Source of the DNA: Algibacter sp. L1A34 | Lineage (GTDB): Bacteria > Bacteroidota > Bacteroidia > Flavobacteriales > Flavobacteriaceae | Direction: 5' to 3' | DNA length: 64,000 nt | Assembly (NCBI RefSeq): GCF_009796805.1 | Contig: NZ_CP047029.1 | Coordinates: 1,229,501 to 1,293,500 of the forward strand | Part shown: one piece after another, positions 1 to 8,130 of the stretch | How the letters are laid out: each line of letters starts with the position of its first letter | Position numbering within the stretch: the stretch's first letter is position 1 | Program-made: the position numbers and the translations under genes | Notes under the pieces: generated by a model | Databases searched by the model: none | What the model was told of the DNA's origin: nothing | Seen by the model: only the letters and a program-made list of their open reading frames with translations

Positions 1-902
1 ACCTTATCCATAACTTGAGCAAATAAATCTGCGCAACTTAATACACGAATTTTATCGCTTAATAGTTTTACCGGAATAGAGTCGGTTACAATAAGTTCTT
101 CTAATTTTGAGTTTTCTAATTTCTTATACGCATCACCAGATAAAATAGGGTGAGTACAAATAGCTCTAACGCTTAATGCACCACGCTCCATCATTAAATC
201 GGCTGCTTTTGCTAGTGTTCCGGCGGTATCAACCATATCATCAACTAATACTACGTTTTTACCTGTTACATCACCAATAAGTTCCATGTGTGAAATTACA
301 TTGGCTTTTGCTCGTTGTTTATAACAAATTACTACATCACTTTTTAATGCTTTAGAATAGGCATAAGCTCTTTTAGAACCTCCCATATCTGGCGATGCAA
401 TAGTTAAGTTTGGCAAGTTTAAACTGCGTAAGTATGGTAAAAATATAGTGGATGCAAATAGATGATCTACTGGCTTCTCGAAAAAACCTTGTATTTGATC
501 GGCATGCAAATCCATAGTGATTATACGTGTTGCGCCTGCTACTTCTAGCATTTTCGCTACCAATTTTGCCGCAATTGGCACTCTTGGTTTGTCTTTTCTA
601 TCTTGTCTTGCCCATCCAAAATATGGTAAAACCGCTGTTATGTGTCTTGCCGATGCGCGTTTTGCAGCATCAATCATTAACAACATTTCCATTAAGTTTT
701 CTGGCCCCGGATTAGTTGAACCAATAATAAAGATACGCGCTCCTCGTATAGACTCCTCATAAGATGGTTGAAATTCTCCATCACTATAGGTTGAGGTAAT
801 TACTTTACCTAAGTCTGTACCATATGCTTTTGCGATTTTTTCGCCTAAGACTTTACTTTGGGTACACGCAAAAATTTTGGCTTCGGTTACTACTATAGGC
901 AT
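1..902 (-). CDS. prs: ribose-phosphate pyrophosphokinase (3' end beyond window)
   Basis: Makes PRPP from ribose 5-phosphate and ATP for nucleotide, histidine and tryptophan synthesis. Read on the minus strand from the ATG at 902, about 300 codons are visible, starting MPIVVTEAKIFACT. The family hallmarks are present: the GWARQDRKDKPR active-site segment, the DLHADQIQGFF metal/ATP motif and the PRPP loop VVLVDDMVDTAGTLAKAA. Bacterial Prs is about 310-315 residues, so only a short C-terminal piece is missing off the left edge. A TAAATTTG-like -7 box lies upstream at 956-963 on the minus strand. The identification is firm. Confidence 0.96.
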   Translation of the reverse strand, partial: MPIVVTEAKIFACTQSKVLGEKIAKAYGTDLGKVITSTYSDGEFQPSYEESIRGARIFIIGSTNPGPENLMEMLLMIDAAKRASARHITAVLPYFGWARQDRKDKPRVPIAAKLVAKMLEVAGATRIITMDLHADQIQGFFEKPVDHLFASTIFLPYLRSLNLPNLTIASPDMGGSKRAYAYSKALKSDVVICYKQRAKANVISHMELIGDVTGKNVVLVDDMVDTAGTLAKAADLMMERGALSVRAICTHPILSGDAYKKLENSKLEELIVTDSIPVKLLSDKIRVLSCADLFAQVMDK

Positions 903-1048
903 GGCTAATATGTTGTTTTATAGCGATAAAAACATCACTTGTTTGAAACAGGGTGCAAATTTATGGATTTATTTTTACCTAAAATGTATATTGGTGCGTA
1001 TTTTTTGAGTTATATATCGAAAAAATCTATATTTTTGCGTCTCCAAAT

Positions 1049-1128
1049 GCTCAAGTGGTGGAATTGGTAGACACGTCGGATTCAAAATCCGATTCTTCGG
1101 AGTGCGGGTTCGATTCCCGCCTTGAGTA
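1049..1128 (+). tRNA. tRNA-Leu (CAA)
   Basis: A complete type II leucine tRNA. The acceptor strands GCTCAAG and CTTGAGT pair (G-T at the first pair). The D arm carries the Leu-type GGTGGAATTGGTAGACAC segment, the anticodon loop TTCAAAA gives anticodon CAA, a short variable stem follows, and the T arm is GCGGG-TTCGATT-CCCGC. Discriminator A, no encoded CCA. A promoter-like TATATTTTTG lies just upstream at about 1028-1037. Confidence 0.95.
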
Positions 1129-1131
1129 CTT

Positions 1132-1168
1132 AATCCCCTTTAAAAACAATGTTTTTAAAGGGGATTTT
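1132..1168 (+). terminator. Rho-independent terminator of tRNA-Leu
   Basis: Nearly perfect inverted repeat directly after the tRNA: arms 1132-1147 (AATCCCCTTTAAAAAC) and 1151-1166 with a 3-nt loop. Only a short T tract follows. It fits as the 3' end of the tRNA transcript. Confidence 0.8.
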
Positions 1169-1286
1169 AACTTTTAGAACTACCAAATTCATATTTATTT
1201 TTAAGTTATCCTTTTCTAGCATAAGAAATAGTGAAACCTTTTAAAAAACAAATTCAAATTGCATATCTACAACCAAAACTATTGGC

Positions 1287-1332
1287 CAACCTTAATTAAG
1301 GTTGAATAAAAAGAGTATTACTCTATTTTTTA
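1287..1332. promoter_or_regulatory. 18-bp perfect palindrome plus hairpin in the leader of the sulfatase locus
   Basis: CAACCTTAATTAAGGTTG (1287-1304) is a perfect 18-bp palindrome. It is followed by a small hairpin AGAGT-att-ACTCT and six Ts, which looks like a weak terminator. Both lie in the roughly 270-bp gap between the tRNA-Leu terminator and the first gene of the sulfatase cluster. The palindrome could be an operator. Nothing else is recognisable in this gap. Confidence 0.35.
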
Positions 1333-1437
1333 GATGAAAAATAATCAAAAAAACACTCATAAATCAATTAAAAACATCAGCATTTACATTAGGTTTGTGT
1401 AATCGAGCTTCGTTTAAACACAAGATTTTTAAAAAAC

Positions 1438-2328
1438 ATGAAATTTTACCCAACCCTAAGTATCGTCTTTTTGCTTTTTTATAATTTAGCTTTCACTCAG
1501 GCTAAAAAGGGGTTTCCCGAAGAATACACCGTTCTAAATATTGAACCTTCTAAAACAGACTCTAGAATTAAAGAAGCTAACTCGTCTCATTTAGTTGCTT
1601 ACAACCCAAATACTAAACAAGGTAAACTCTTTTTTTTTATGCCAGGAACCGGAGGAATAGCATTAAAAGGTCCTCGGAAATTATTTTCGACTGCAATTAA
1701 CCAAGGATATCACGTTATTAATATTTCTTACATAAATCAGCCTGCAGTTGCCCAGATATGTAAAGGAAAAATATTAGAAGAAAACTCTAACTGCACCGAA
1801 GAATTTAGAACTAAACGTATTTATGGCAATAATGCTTTTTCATTAATTAACGACAAACCACAAGATGCCATTGTAAATAGGTTAACCAAATTATTAATCT
1901 ACCTTACTGAACATGACAAAAAAGGAAATTGGAGCATCTATTTGGAAAACGGTACTCCAAAATGGAGCAAAATTGTTGTTTCTGGACAATCGCAAGGTGG
2001 AGGCATGGCCGCTTTTATAGCCAAACAGCACCTAGTTAATAGAGTGATTGACTTTTCTGGAGGTTGGGATTATTCAGCTAAACCAAAAACAGCAAAATGG
2101 TATTATTCTACAAGTGTAACACCATTAAATCGTTGGTATGGCACATACCATACTACAGAACCTCTTGCTAACATAATAAAAGAGAGCTATGATGTTATGG
2201 GTATTCCCGAAAACCACATTTATGCTTTTGATCTACCTGTTCCAGAAGGAAAAAAAGGACATTCTAATGGCGTAAGAAATATTGGTTACACTAAAGAATG
2301 GATTGAATTACTTGGTAAAGGAAATTAA
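1438..2328 (+). CDS. secreted alpha/beta-hydrolase-like protein
   Basis: 296 residues with a Sec signal peptide (hydrophobic residues 5-20, cleavage probably after FTQA). The core looks like an alpha/beta hydrolase: an oxyanion-hole-like FFMPGTGG near residues 67-73, a nucleophile elbow GQSQGG with Ser185, and a late His in KKGHSNG near residue 275. The general fold and esterase-like chemistry are inferred from these motifs; I cannot assign a substrate. It lies 210 bp upstream of two sulfatases on the same strand, so removal of an ester substituent from the same glycan is a reasonable guess. Confidence 0.6.
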   Translation: MKFYPTLSIVFLLFYNLAFTQAKKGFPEEYTVLNIEPSKTDSRIKEANSSHLVAYNPNTKQGKLFFFMPGTGGIALKGPRKLFSTAINQGYHVINISYINQPAVAQICKGKILEENSNCTEEFRTKRIYGNNAFSLINDKPQDAIVNRLTKLLIYLTEHDKKGNWSIYLENGTPKWSKIVVSGQSQGGGMAAFIAKQHLVNRVIDFSGGWDYSAKPKTAKWYYSTSVTPLNRWYGTYHTTEPLANIIKESYDVMGIPENHIYAFDLPVPEGKKGHSNGVRNIGYTKEWIELLGKGN

Positions 2329-2538
2329 AACCATATAATTTGATTTTTCATGTTTTTTATACCCTAAAAATACGGAATCTGTAATTTTTTCCTAAAGCTA
2401 TATTTTCGTTTAAAAAGTCGGTATTTTTACTTGCTAGTAGACTCTACACACTAGAAAACACTATTTCTATCTTTTTGTGCTTATGAGATATTATGTTATG
2501 CTCTTTTTAAAATAGCAACCAAAAAATTAACCAACCTT

Positions 2539-4113
2539 ATGAAAATTTTACTAGCCTACCTTTCTTTATTTTTCATTTTTACAGCATGTAACAAAGAGAA
2601 AAAAATGGCATCTGTTAAACAGCAAAAACCCAATATCATATTCTTATCGATAGACGATTTAAGAGCCGATCTTGGAAGCTATGGGAATAGCGAAATAAAA
2701 ACACCAAATATAGATGCCTTAGCAGGAACCTCCATGGTAATGCTAAACACCCATTGCCAAGCCGCAGTTTGTGCCCCTTCGAGAGCAAGTACCATGCTTG
2801 GTTACAGACCAGATTCTACCCAAGTATGGCACCTTGGTGATGAATTTAGAAAAATAAATCCCAATGCTGTAACCATGCCCCAATATTTCAACAAGGCAGG
2901 ATATTACACGGTTAATATTGGTAAAATTTTTCATAATTACATGCCGGATTCTATTTCTTGGAACGAACCAGACTTAAAACCTTTTCCATACAATACAAAA
3001 GAATATGCTAAAAGAGATGCTGAAACTTATTATTACACCGAAGCTGCTCTAAAAGATCAAAAAAGAAAACGAGACCTGCTATTAGAAAAAAGAAAAGGTC
3101 AAAAAGTATACGGCGATGGTTGGAATCGAGGCCCTGCAATAGAAGCAGCAGATGCTCCAGACTCACTATATTTTGATGCTATGCAAACAAAATTAGCATT
3201 AGAAACCATAGATAGAATCAAAGACAAAAATGAACCGTTTTTTATGGGACTTGGGCTTTACAGACCACACCTTCCCTTTGTAGTACCAAAAAAGTATTGG
3301 GATCTTTACCCTGTTGGGTCTGTTTCACCTGCAGCAAACCCCAAATTACCTAAAAACGCACCGGTAATGTCGGCTAATTCTAATTACGAGTTAAGAGCCT
3401 ATACTAACCCTCATAAAATTGGACGACCAGAAGATGCACCATTACCAGAAGCATATGCAGATTCTTTAAAGAGAGGCTACTATGCTAGTGTGAGTTATAT
3501 TGATGCTTGCGTAGGAAAACTAATAGCAGGACTAAAAGAAAGAGGTCTTTATGAAAATACCGTTATTGTATTATGGGGCGATCACGGATGGAAACTTGGC
3601 GACCATAATGGGTGGGGTAAAATGACAAACTTTTATATAGATACTCATGTTCCTCTAATAATAAAAGAAGCCTACCAAAAAGAAGGAAAACGCATTGAAG
3701 CCCTATCTGAATTGGTTGATATTTTCCCAACATTATGTGATTTAACCGGTGTAGATAAAGCCGATTACTTACAAGGTACAAGTTTAACTCCAGTGTTCAA
3801 AAACCCAGAACTTGAATGGAAAGATGCTGTTTTTACGCAATTTAGAAGGCGCGCACGTGTTTCTAAAGACGGAAACGAATATATGGGTTATTCGATGCAA
3901 ACCGAGCAATATCATTTTATAGAATGGTACCAATGGGATAATGATAAAAAAGAAAAAGGAGATTATGCCGCTACAGAATTATACGATCATTATGTAGATA
4001 GTGATGAAACAGTAAATATTGCTGAAAACCCAGATAAAAATGAAATCGTTAAGCAATTGTCTAAACAATTATCTGCAGGTTGGAGAGGCGCCTTACCAGA
4101 AAACAAGTCGTAA
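2539..4113 (+). CDS. lipoprotein sulfatase, iduronate-2-sulfatase-like (S1 family)
   Basis: 524 residues. The signal ends in FTAC (lipidated Cys17), placing the enzyme on a membrane facing the periplasm or the surface. The sulfatase signature is CAPSR with Cys78 as the residue matured to formylglycine. Asp39-Asp40 and the later WGDHGW/DHNGW segment supply the calcium site. The NIIFLSIDDLRADLGSYGN start is typical of iduronate-sulfatase-like S1 enzymes. It hydrolyses sulfate esters on polysaccharides and needs an anaerobic-type or FGE maturase encoded elsewhere. The next sulfatase begins 40 bp downstream, so the two are probably co-transcribed. The exact glycan cannot be read from sequence. 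Confidence 0.9.
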   Translation: MKILLAYLSLFFIFTACNKEKKMASVKQQKPNIIFLSIDDLRADLGSYGNSEIKTPNIDALAGTSMVMLNTHCQAAVCAPSRASTMLGYRPDSTQVWHLGDEFRKINPNAVTMPQYFNKAGYYTVNIGKIFHNYMPDSISWNEPDLKPFPYNTKEYAKRDAETYYYTEAALKDQKRKRDLLLEKRKGQKVYGDGWNRGPAIEAADAPDSLYFDAMQTKLALETIDRIKDKNEPFFMGLGLYRPHLPFVVPKKYWDLYPVGSVSPAANPKLPKNAPVMSANSNYELRAYTNPHKIGRPEDAPLPEAYADSLKRGYYASVSYIDACVGKLIAGLKERGLYENTVIVLWGDHGWKLGDHNGWGKMTNFYIDTHVPLIIKEAYQKEGKRIEALSELVDIFPTLCDLTGVDKADYLQGTSLTPVFKNPELEWKDAVFTQFRRRARVSKDGNEYMGYSMQTEQYHFIEWYQWDNDKKEKGDYAATELYDHYVDSDETVNIAENPDKNEIVKQLSKQLSAGWRGALPENKS

Positions 4114-4153
4114 TCAACGAGTCTGAAAATATTAGGTTTTCAAAAATAAAATC

Positions 4154-5719
4154 ATGACGAAAAAAATAAAACTGCTCAATACACTATTCTTTTTAGCTAT
4201 ACTTATCTTAAACTCATGCCAAAATGCAAGTGAAAAGAAAGCAGAAACTCAAAAACCAAGTAGGCCAAATATTCTATTTATCCCTGTAGATGATCTTAGA
4301 CCAGATTTAGGCGCTTATGGCAACACCATTATAAAATCGCCAAACATCGATAAACTTGCAAGTAACGGCATGGTTTTTAACCGTGCCTATTGCCAACAAG
4401 CCGTATGTACAGCTTCTAGAACAAGTTTATTAACCGGTTTAAGACCAGATTCTACCCAAATTTGGGACTTAAAAACACACTTTAGAGATGCTATGCCCGA
4501 TATCGTGTCCTTACCTCAGTTTTTTAAAAACAATGGCTATTATACGGTTGGCTTAGGAAAAACATTTCATAATACATTACAAGATTCCATAGCTTGGAAT
4601 GAATACTTACATGTTGATGGTTTCCCTTTCGATCCAGATGCCGTTTATGTCAACCAAGAGAATTTAATTATTCAAAAGGAAAAAGAGCTTAATAAAATAA
4701 AATCCGGAAATTATAAGTTTGATAAATACGGGTTTATCTATACTAAGGCGAAATCTATTGAAATGGCTGATGTAAGCGACGACGATTATTATGATGGCGC
4801 ACAAACCACCATGGCCATAAAAAAGATGCGTGAACTTAAAAAAACAGGCGAACCCTTCTTTTTATCGGTAGGTTTTTACAAACCCCATTTACCTTTTACG
4901 GCTCCAAAAAAATACTGGGACATGTATAATCCGGAAGATATTCCATTAGCGACAAACCAATTCCCCCCAAAAGGCAGTCCAGAATTTGCCGTACATGGAG
5001 ATACTGAACTTAGAGGTTACACGGAGCGTCACGACTTACCGAAACCTAATGAAGGTTCATTATCCGATGCTGAACAAAAAGAACTCATACGTGCTTACTA
5101 CGCTTGTATCACTTATATAGATACTCAAATTGGTCGTTTAATTGACGAGCTAGAACGCTCTGGACTTGCTGAAAACACTATAGTTGTTTTATGGGGAGAT
5201 CATGGCTGGAAATTAGGAGAACACAACGGTTGGGCAAAACAAACCAATTATGAAATTGATACGAGAGCACCACTTATTATAAGTGGACTAGGCGTAAAAG
5301 AAAAAGGAAAAACAAGCCAATCCTTAACCGAATTTATCGACATTTACCCAACACTTTGCGATATGACAGGCTTTGAAGTACCAACATATTTACAAGGAAC
5401 AAGTTTAAAACCAATTTTAGAAAACCCGGAAACCACAGTAAAAGAGGCAGCCTATAGCCAGTTTTTATTAGGTAGATATGGACCTAAAGAACTACGAAAA
5501 ATGGAACGGATGGGCTATACGGTTAGAACAGACCGGTACCGTTATGTAGAATGGTATGAGTGGAATGCAGAACAAAAAACGAAAGGTGACTTTATAGCGC
5601 GCGAACTTTTTGACCATGAAACTGATCCACAAGAAAACATTAATATTGCCAATAAAGCAGAAAACAAAAAACTAATAGCACAAATGTCCAAATCATTAGG
5701 CAAAGGTTTTACGCTATAA
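4154..5719 (+). CDS. lipoprotein sulfatase, iduronate-2-sulfatase-like (second copy)
   Basis: 521 residues, a paralogue of the preceding sulfatase with the same layout. The lipobox is LNSC (Cys22), the metal pair is Asp46-Asp47, and WGDHGWKLGEHNGW lies in the C-terminal half. The formylglycine motif is CTASR (Cys85), with Ala in place of the usual Pro, a substitution tolerated in this superfamily. Sequence conservation with the neighbour runs along the whole length, suggesting tandem duplication and then divergence. The racemase-like gene starts only 10 bp downstream. Confidence 0.9.
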   Translation: MTKKIKLLNTLFFLAILILNSCQNASEKKAETQKPSRPNILFIPVDDLRPDLGAYGNTIIKSPNIDKLASNGMVFNRAYCQQAVCTASRTSLLTGLRPDSTQIWDLKTHFRDAMPDIVSLPQFFKNNGYYTVGLGKTFHNTLQDSIAWNEYLHVDGFPFDPDAVYVNQENLIIQKEKELNKIKSGNYKFDKYGFIYTKAKSIEMADVSDDDYYDGAQTTMAIKKMRELKKTGEPFFLSVGFYKPHLPFTAPKKYWDMYNPEDIPLATNQFPPKGSPEFAVHGDTELRGYTERHDLPKPNEGSLSDAEQKELIRAYYACITYIDTQIGRLIDELERSGLAENTIVVLWGDHGWKLGEHNGWAKQTNYEIDTRAPLIISGLGVKEKGKTSQSLTEFIDIYPTLCDMTGFEVPTYLQGTSLKPILENPETTVKEAAYSQFLLGRYGPKELRKMERMGYTVRTDRYRYVEWYEWNAEQKTKGDFIARELFDHETDPQENINIANKAENKKLIAQMSKSLGKGFTL

Positions 5720-5729
5720 AAGAATACTT

Positions 5730-6551
5730 ATGAAAATTTCTATATATTGTTTAATAATTTCAGCTTTTTTGTCTTGCAATAAATCAGTGAATAATAGCGA
5801 GCCATTAATAAATAATAATTCAGAAGTAAATCTTGTAAAAACAACGCATAAAAACATGAATACATTAGGCCTTATAGGCGGTACATCCTGGCACTCAACA
5901 GTAGAATATTATGCTGCTATTAACCAATCTATCAATGATTATTATGGAAATAACACCAATCCGCCTTTACTGGTTTACACACTAAACCAAGCAGAAATAC
6001 ATCGATTTCAAAAGGAAGATAAATGGGATTCTATAGCAACCATGTTAACCGAAGGCGCTATAAGTTTGCGTAAAGCAGGTGCACAATCTGTTATGTTTTG
6101 TGCAAACACGCCACATAAAATGTATAATGACGTACAAGCACAATTAGATTTCCCCATAATACATATTGCGGATGCTACAGCAAAAGCCATCCATAATAAA
6201 GGCGTTAAAAGCGTTGGCTTCTTAGGAACTATTTACACCATGGAAGCCAATTTTATTACAAAACGCATAGCCGATAATGGTATTGAAGTTTTAGTTCCCG
6301 TAGAAAAAACGGTTCTTATTGAATTACAAAGAATTATTGAAGAAGAACTAACTTATGGAGTTATAAAACCAAGATCAAAAACGTATGTATTAAAAGTGAT
6401 TCAGGATTTAGTTGATAAAGGCGCTGAAGGTATTGTTTTAGGCTGTACAGAATTCCCTTTAATGGTTTTTGACAAAGATCTAAATATCCCTGTTTTCAAT
6501 ACAACTGAAATTCATTCAATGGCAGGAGTTGATTTTATTTTAAATGATTAA
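5730..6551 (+). CDS. aspartate/glutamate racemase-like protein with lipoprotein signal
   Basis: 273 residues. From Met43 on it is a normal Asp/Glu racemase family protein: LGLIGGTSWHST at the start and the two catalytic cysteines in FCANTPHK (Cys124) and LGCTEFPL (Cys239). These enzymes are PLP-independent and use the cysteine pair to epimerise amino acids. Ahead of this the frame carries a lipoprotein-type signal ending LSC (Cys16) and a polar linker rich in Asn. The long start follows the sulfatase stop by 10 bp; the alternative start is ATG 5856, giving the canonical cytoplasmic length. If the long form is made, the enzyme is exported, which is unusual for this family. Confidence 0.8.
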   Translation: MKISIYCLIISAFLSCNKSVNNSEPLINNNSEVNLVKTTHKNMNTLGLIGGTSWHSTVEYYAAINQSINDYYGNNTNPPLLVYTLNQAEIHRFQKEDKWDSIATMLTEGAISLRKAGAQSVMFCANTPHKMYNDVQAQLDFPIIHIADATAKAIHNKGVKSVGFLGTIYTMEANFITKRIADNGIEVLVPVEKTVLIELQRIIEEELTYGVIKPRSKTYVLKVIQDLVDKGAEGIVLGCTEFPLMVFDKDLNIPVFNTTEIHSMAGVDFILND

Positions 6552-6578
6552 TACTATAAAAAGAACTTTCACCTCACA

Positions 6579-7028
6579 TTAAAACAATGTCGATGCTTTT
6601 ATAATAGAATTCCCTAATCGCTTATAAGTTACCTTGGTTCCATTTACACAAAAACGATAAACTGCTTTTTGTTTCTGTTCAGAAAAAGATAACAACAAAA
6701 CATCGTCTACCGCACAATTATAATCCTTGGCAACTTTCTTTTTTACATATTCAATAGTAGAATGGCCACGTTTTAATTTCGATTGAATTTTGCTATCCAA
6801 TTTTGGCTCCTTATAATCATGCTCAAGTTTACAAGCATTTTTATCGATAGGTTTTAGTAATTCCTGAGCTCTCGTATAATCCGCAGAATCTTCGCTGTCA
6901 ATATATTCCCAGGTATAATCACTTTTAAGAAAAACGCGACGTCCATCTTCGGTTTTAATAATTTCACCTTTTTGAGCGAAACTCATAGATGTTATAAAAA
7001 TGAATATAAAGAGAAAGCACGTTTTCAT
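6579..7028 (-). CDS. small secreted protein, DUF3157-like
   Basis: 149 residues with a clear signal peptide (cleavage near SFAQ). The segment KTEDGRRVFLKSDYTWEYI matches the 'edG..vlLk.dgTWeyi' pattern of DUF3157-type secreted proteins. The C-terminal half contains HSTIEYVKKKVAKDYNC and a last domain ending in a TYKRLGNSI segment. Function unknown. It lies convergent to the racemase gene (27 bp gap) and has its own start at 7028. Confidence 0.6.
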   Translation of the reverse strand: MKTCFLFIFIFITSMSFAQKGEIIKTEDGRRVFLKSDYTWEYIDSEDSADYTRAQELLKPIDKNACKLEHDYKEPKLDSKIQSKLKRGHSTIEYVKKKVAKDYNCAVDDVLLLSFSEQKQKAVYRFCVNGTKVTYKRLGNSIIKASTLF

Positions 7029-7100
7029 AATAGAATCTTTGTGTTGTAATATTTATCAAAAATACATTTTTAAACTAGTAACATCAATTGGTAAACAATA

Positions 7101-7307
7101 TTAATCTTCAACATATTCCAAAATATCTGCTGGTTGGCAATCTAGAGCTTTACAAATGGCCTCTAATGTAGAGAAACGAACAGCTTTGGCTTTTCCAGAT
7201 TTTAGTATCGATAAATTAGCTGTAGTGATCCCAATAATTCCGGCTAAGTCTTTACTTTTCATATTGCGTTTGGCAAGTACGACATCTAAGTTTACAATAA
7301 TCGGCAT
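7101..7307 (-). CDS. XRE-family HTH regulator, YozG type
   Basis: 68 residues that are almost entirely a Cro/C1 helix-turn-helix: KDLAGIIGITTANLSILKSGKAKAVRFSTLEAI is spread over residues 20-52, ending in the LDCQPADILEY segment typical of this group. It lies 3 bp downstream of the DUF2975 gene, an arrangement very common in Firmicutes and Bacteroidota. It probably controls its own operon through the dyads at 7891-7940. Confidence 0.85.
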   Translation of the reverse strand: MPIIVNLDVVLAKRNMKSKDLAGIIGITTANLSILKSGKAKAVRFSTLEAICKALDCQPADILEYVED

Positions 7308-7310
7308 CCG

Positions 7311-7880
7311 TTATATAGTTAAGTCATTTTCTTGTTTTAAGGCATACCCTTCTTTAAACATCTCACCCATAATAAATGCTAATAAAATTAAAAACAAAGG
7401 CGTTAATGAAATTCCAAAGCCATGAAAATACCCTTTATTAAAATTCATTATTTGGAAACTGGTTAGCAAAGCATAAATAAAAATAAATTTACCAATGCGC
7501 CTAAAAGATTTTATATTGTCCTCTTCAAAAGACTTCACTTTTTTTACTGATTCTAAAACCTTTTGAAACTCTTTTATACTTAAAAATAAAACCAATAATA
7601 TTCCTGATAGTTGAAAATAGCATAAATATAAAGAAAAGGTCTTTATGTTATCTAAAGTATAAATATTAGTATCCGTACTTTCAGATTTCAATATAGAACG
7701 GGATGATATAAAAAAATCTGTACTACCAGCATTAATCGTCAACTCCTTGCCCTTATAATAATCTCTATCCATCTGTACATGAACAAAAACAAAGGTTAAA
7801 CCTATAAAAAATACAATGTAACCAAGTTTTATAAATTTACAAAGCACAATCGAAATGTTTAAAAGTCTATTTTTAGTCAT
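7311..7880 (-). CDS. DUF2975 membrane protein
   Basis: About 189 residues from the internal ATG at 7880 (MTKNRLLNISIVL). An ATG nine codons earlier (7907) is open but falls inside an operator-like dyad and adds only polar residues, so the later start is preferred. Four membrane segments are visible: residues about 12-35, 92-115, 135-152 and 160-180. It is paired with the small XRE regulator immediately downstream. The biochemical function of DUF2975 proteins is not established. The pairing suggests a membrane factor whose level, or release of the regulator, controls the operon. Confidence 0.8.
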   Translation of the reverse strand: MTKNRLLNISIVLCKFIKLGYIVFFIGLTFVFVHVQMDRDYYKGKELTINAGSTDFFISSRSILKSESTDTNIYTLDNIKTFSLYLCYFQLSGILLVLFLSIKEFQKVLESVKKVKSFEEDNIKSFRRIGKFIFIYALLTSFQIMNFNKGYFHGFGISLTPLFLILLAFIMGEMFKEGYALKQENDLTI

Positions 7881-7890
7881 GATAAAATTA

Positions 7891-7940
7891 TTGTTATTCG
7901 ATAACAAATATATAAAAATTATTGATTAACAATAATTTTT
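7891..7940. promoter_or_regulatory. two tandem dyads upstream of the DUF2975/XRE operon
   Basis: TTGTTAT-TCG-ATAACAA (7891-7907) is a perfect 7-3-7 inverted repeat. Seven bases further upstream of the operon, AAAAATTATTG and CAATAATTTTT (7914-7924 and 7930-7940) form a perfect 11-5-11 repeat. They lie 11 to 60 bp before the likely start codon, where an autoregulating XRE protein would bind. The operator role is inferred. Confidence 0.5.
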
Positions 7941-7966
7941 TATTAAAAAATAAATTATAAATCTTT

Positions 7967-8055
7967 GGGCGTTACCCGAAAAGGGTCGGGCTTTCCACTA
8001 AAAGTTTTGGCTCGATGCGCGCCTCGCCAAAAGCTACCGCTGCAATCCCTAACGC
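7967..8055 (+). repeat. flavobacterial intergenic repeat, copy A
   Basis: Begins GGGCGTTACCCGAAAAGGGT followed by CGGGCTTTCC and ends CAATCCCTAACGC. The outer GCGTTA/TAACGC are inverted. The middle holds a hairpin (AGTTTTGGC ... GCCAAAAGCT, 8003-8036) that recurs exactly, in inverse orientation, in copy F at 55316-55349. It lies between bioB and the DUF2975 operon. Confidence 0.8.
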
Positions 8056-8130
8056 AAAAAAGCCCACCAATAACACCTTTTAACTTGCTATCAACAAACT
8101 TTCTTATAAATTCATCCTCTAAAAAAAGCG

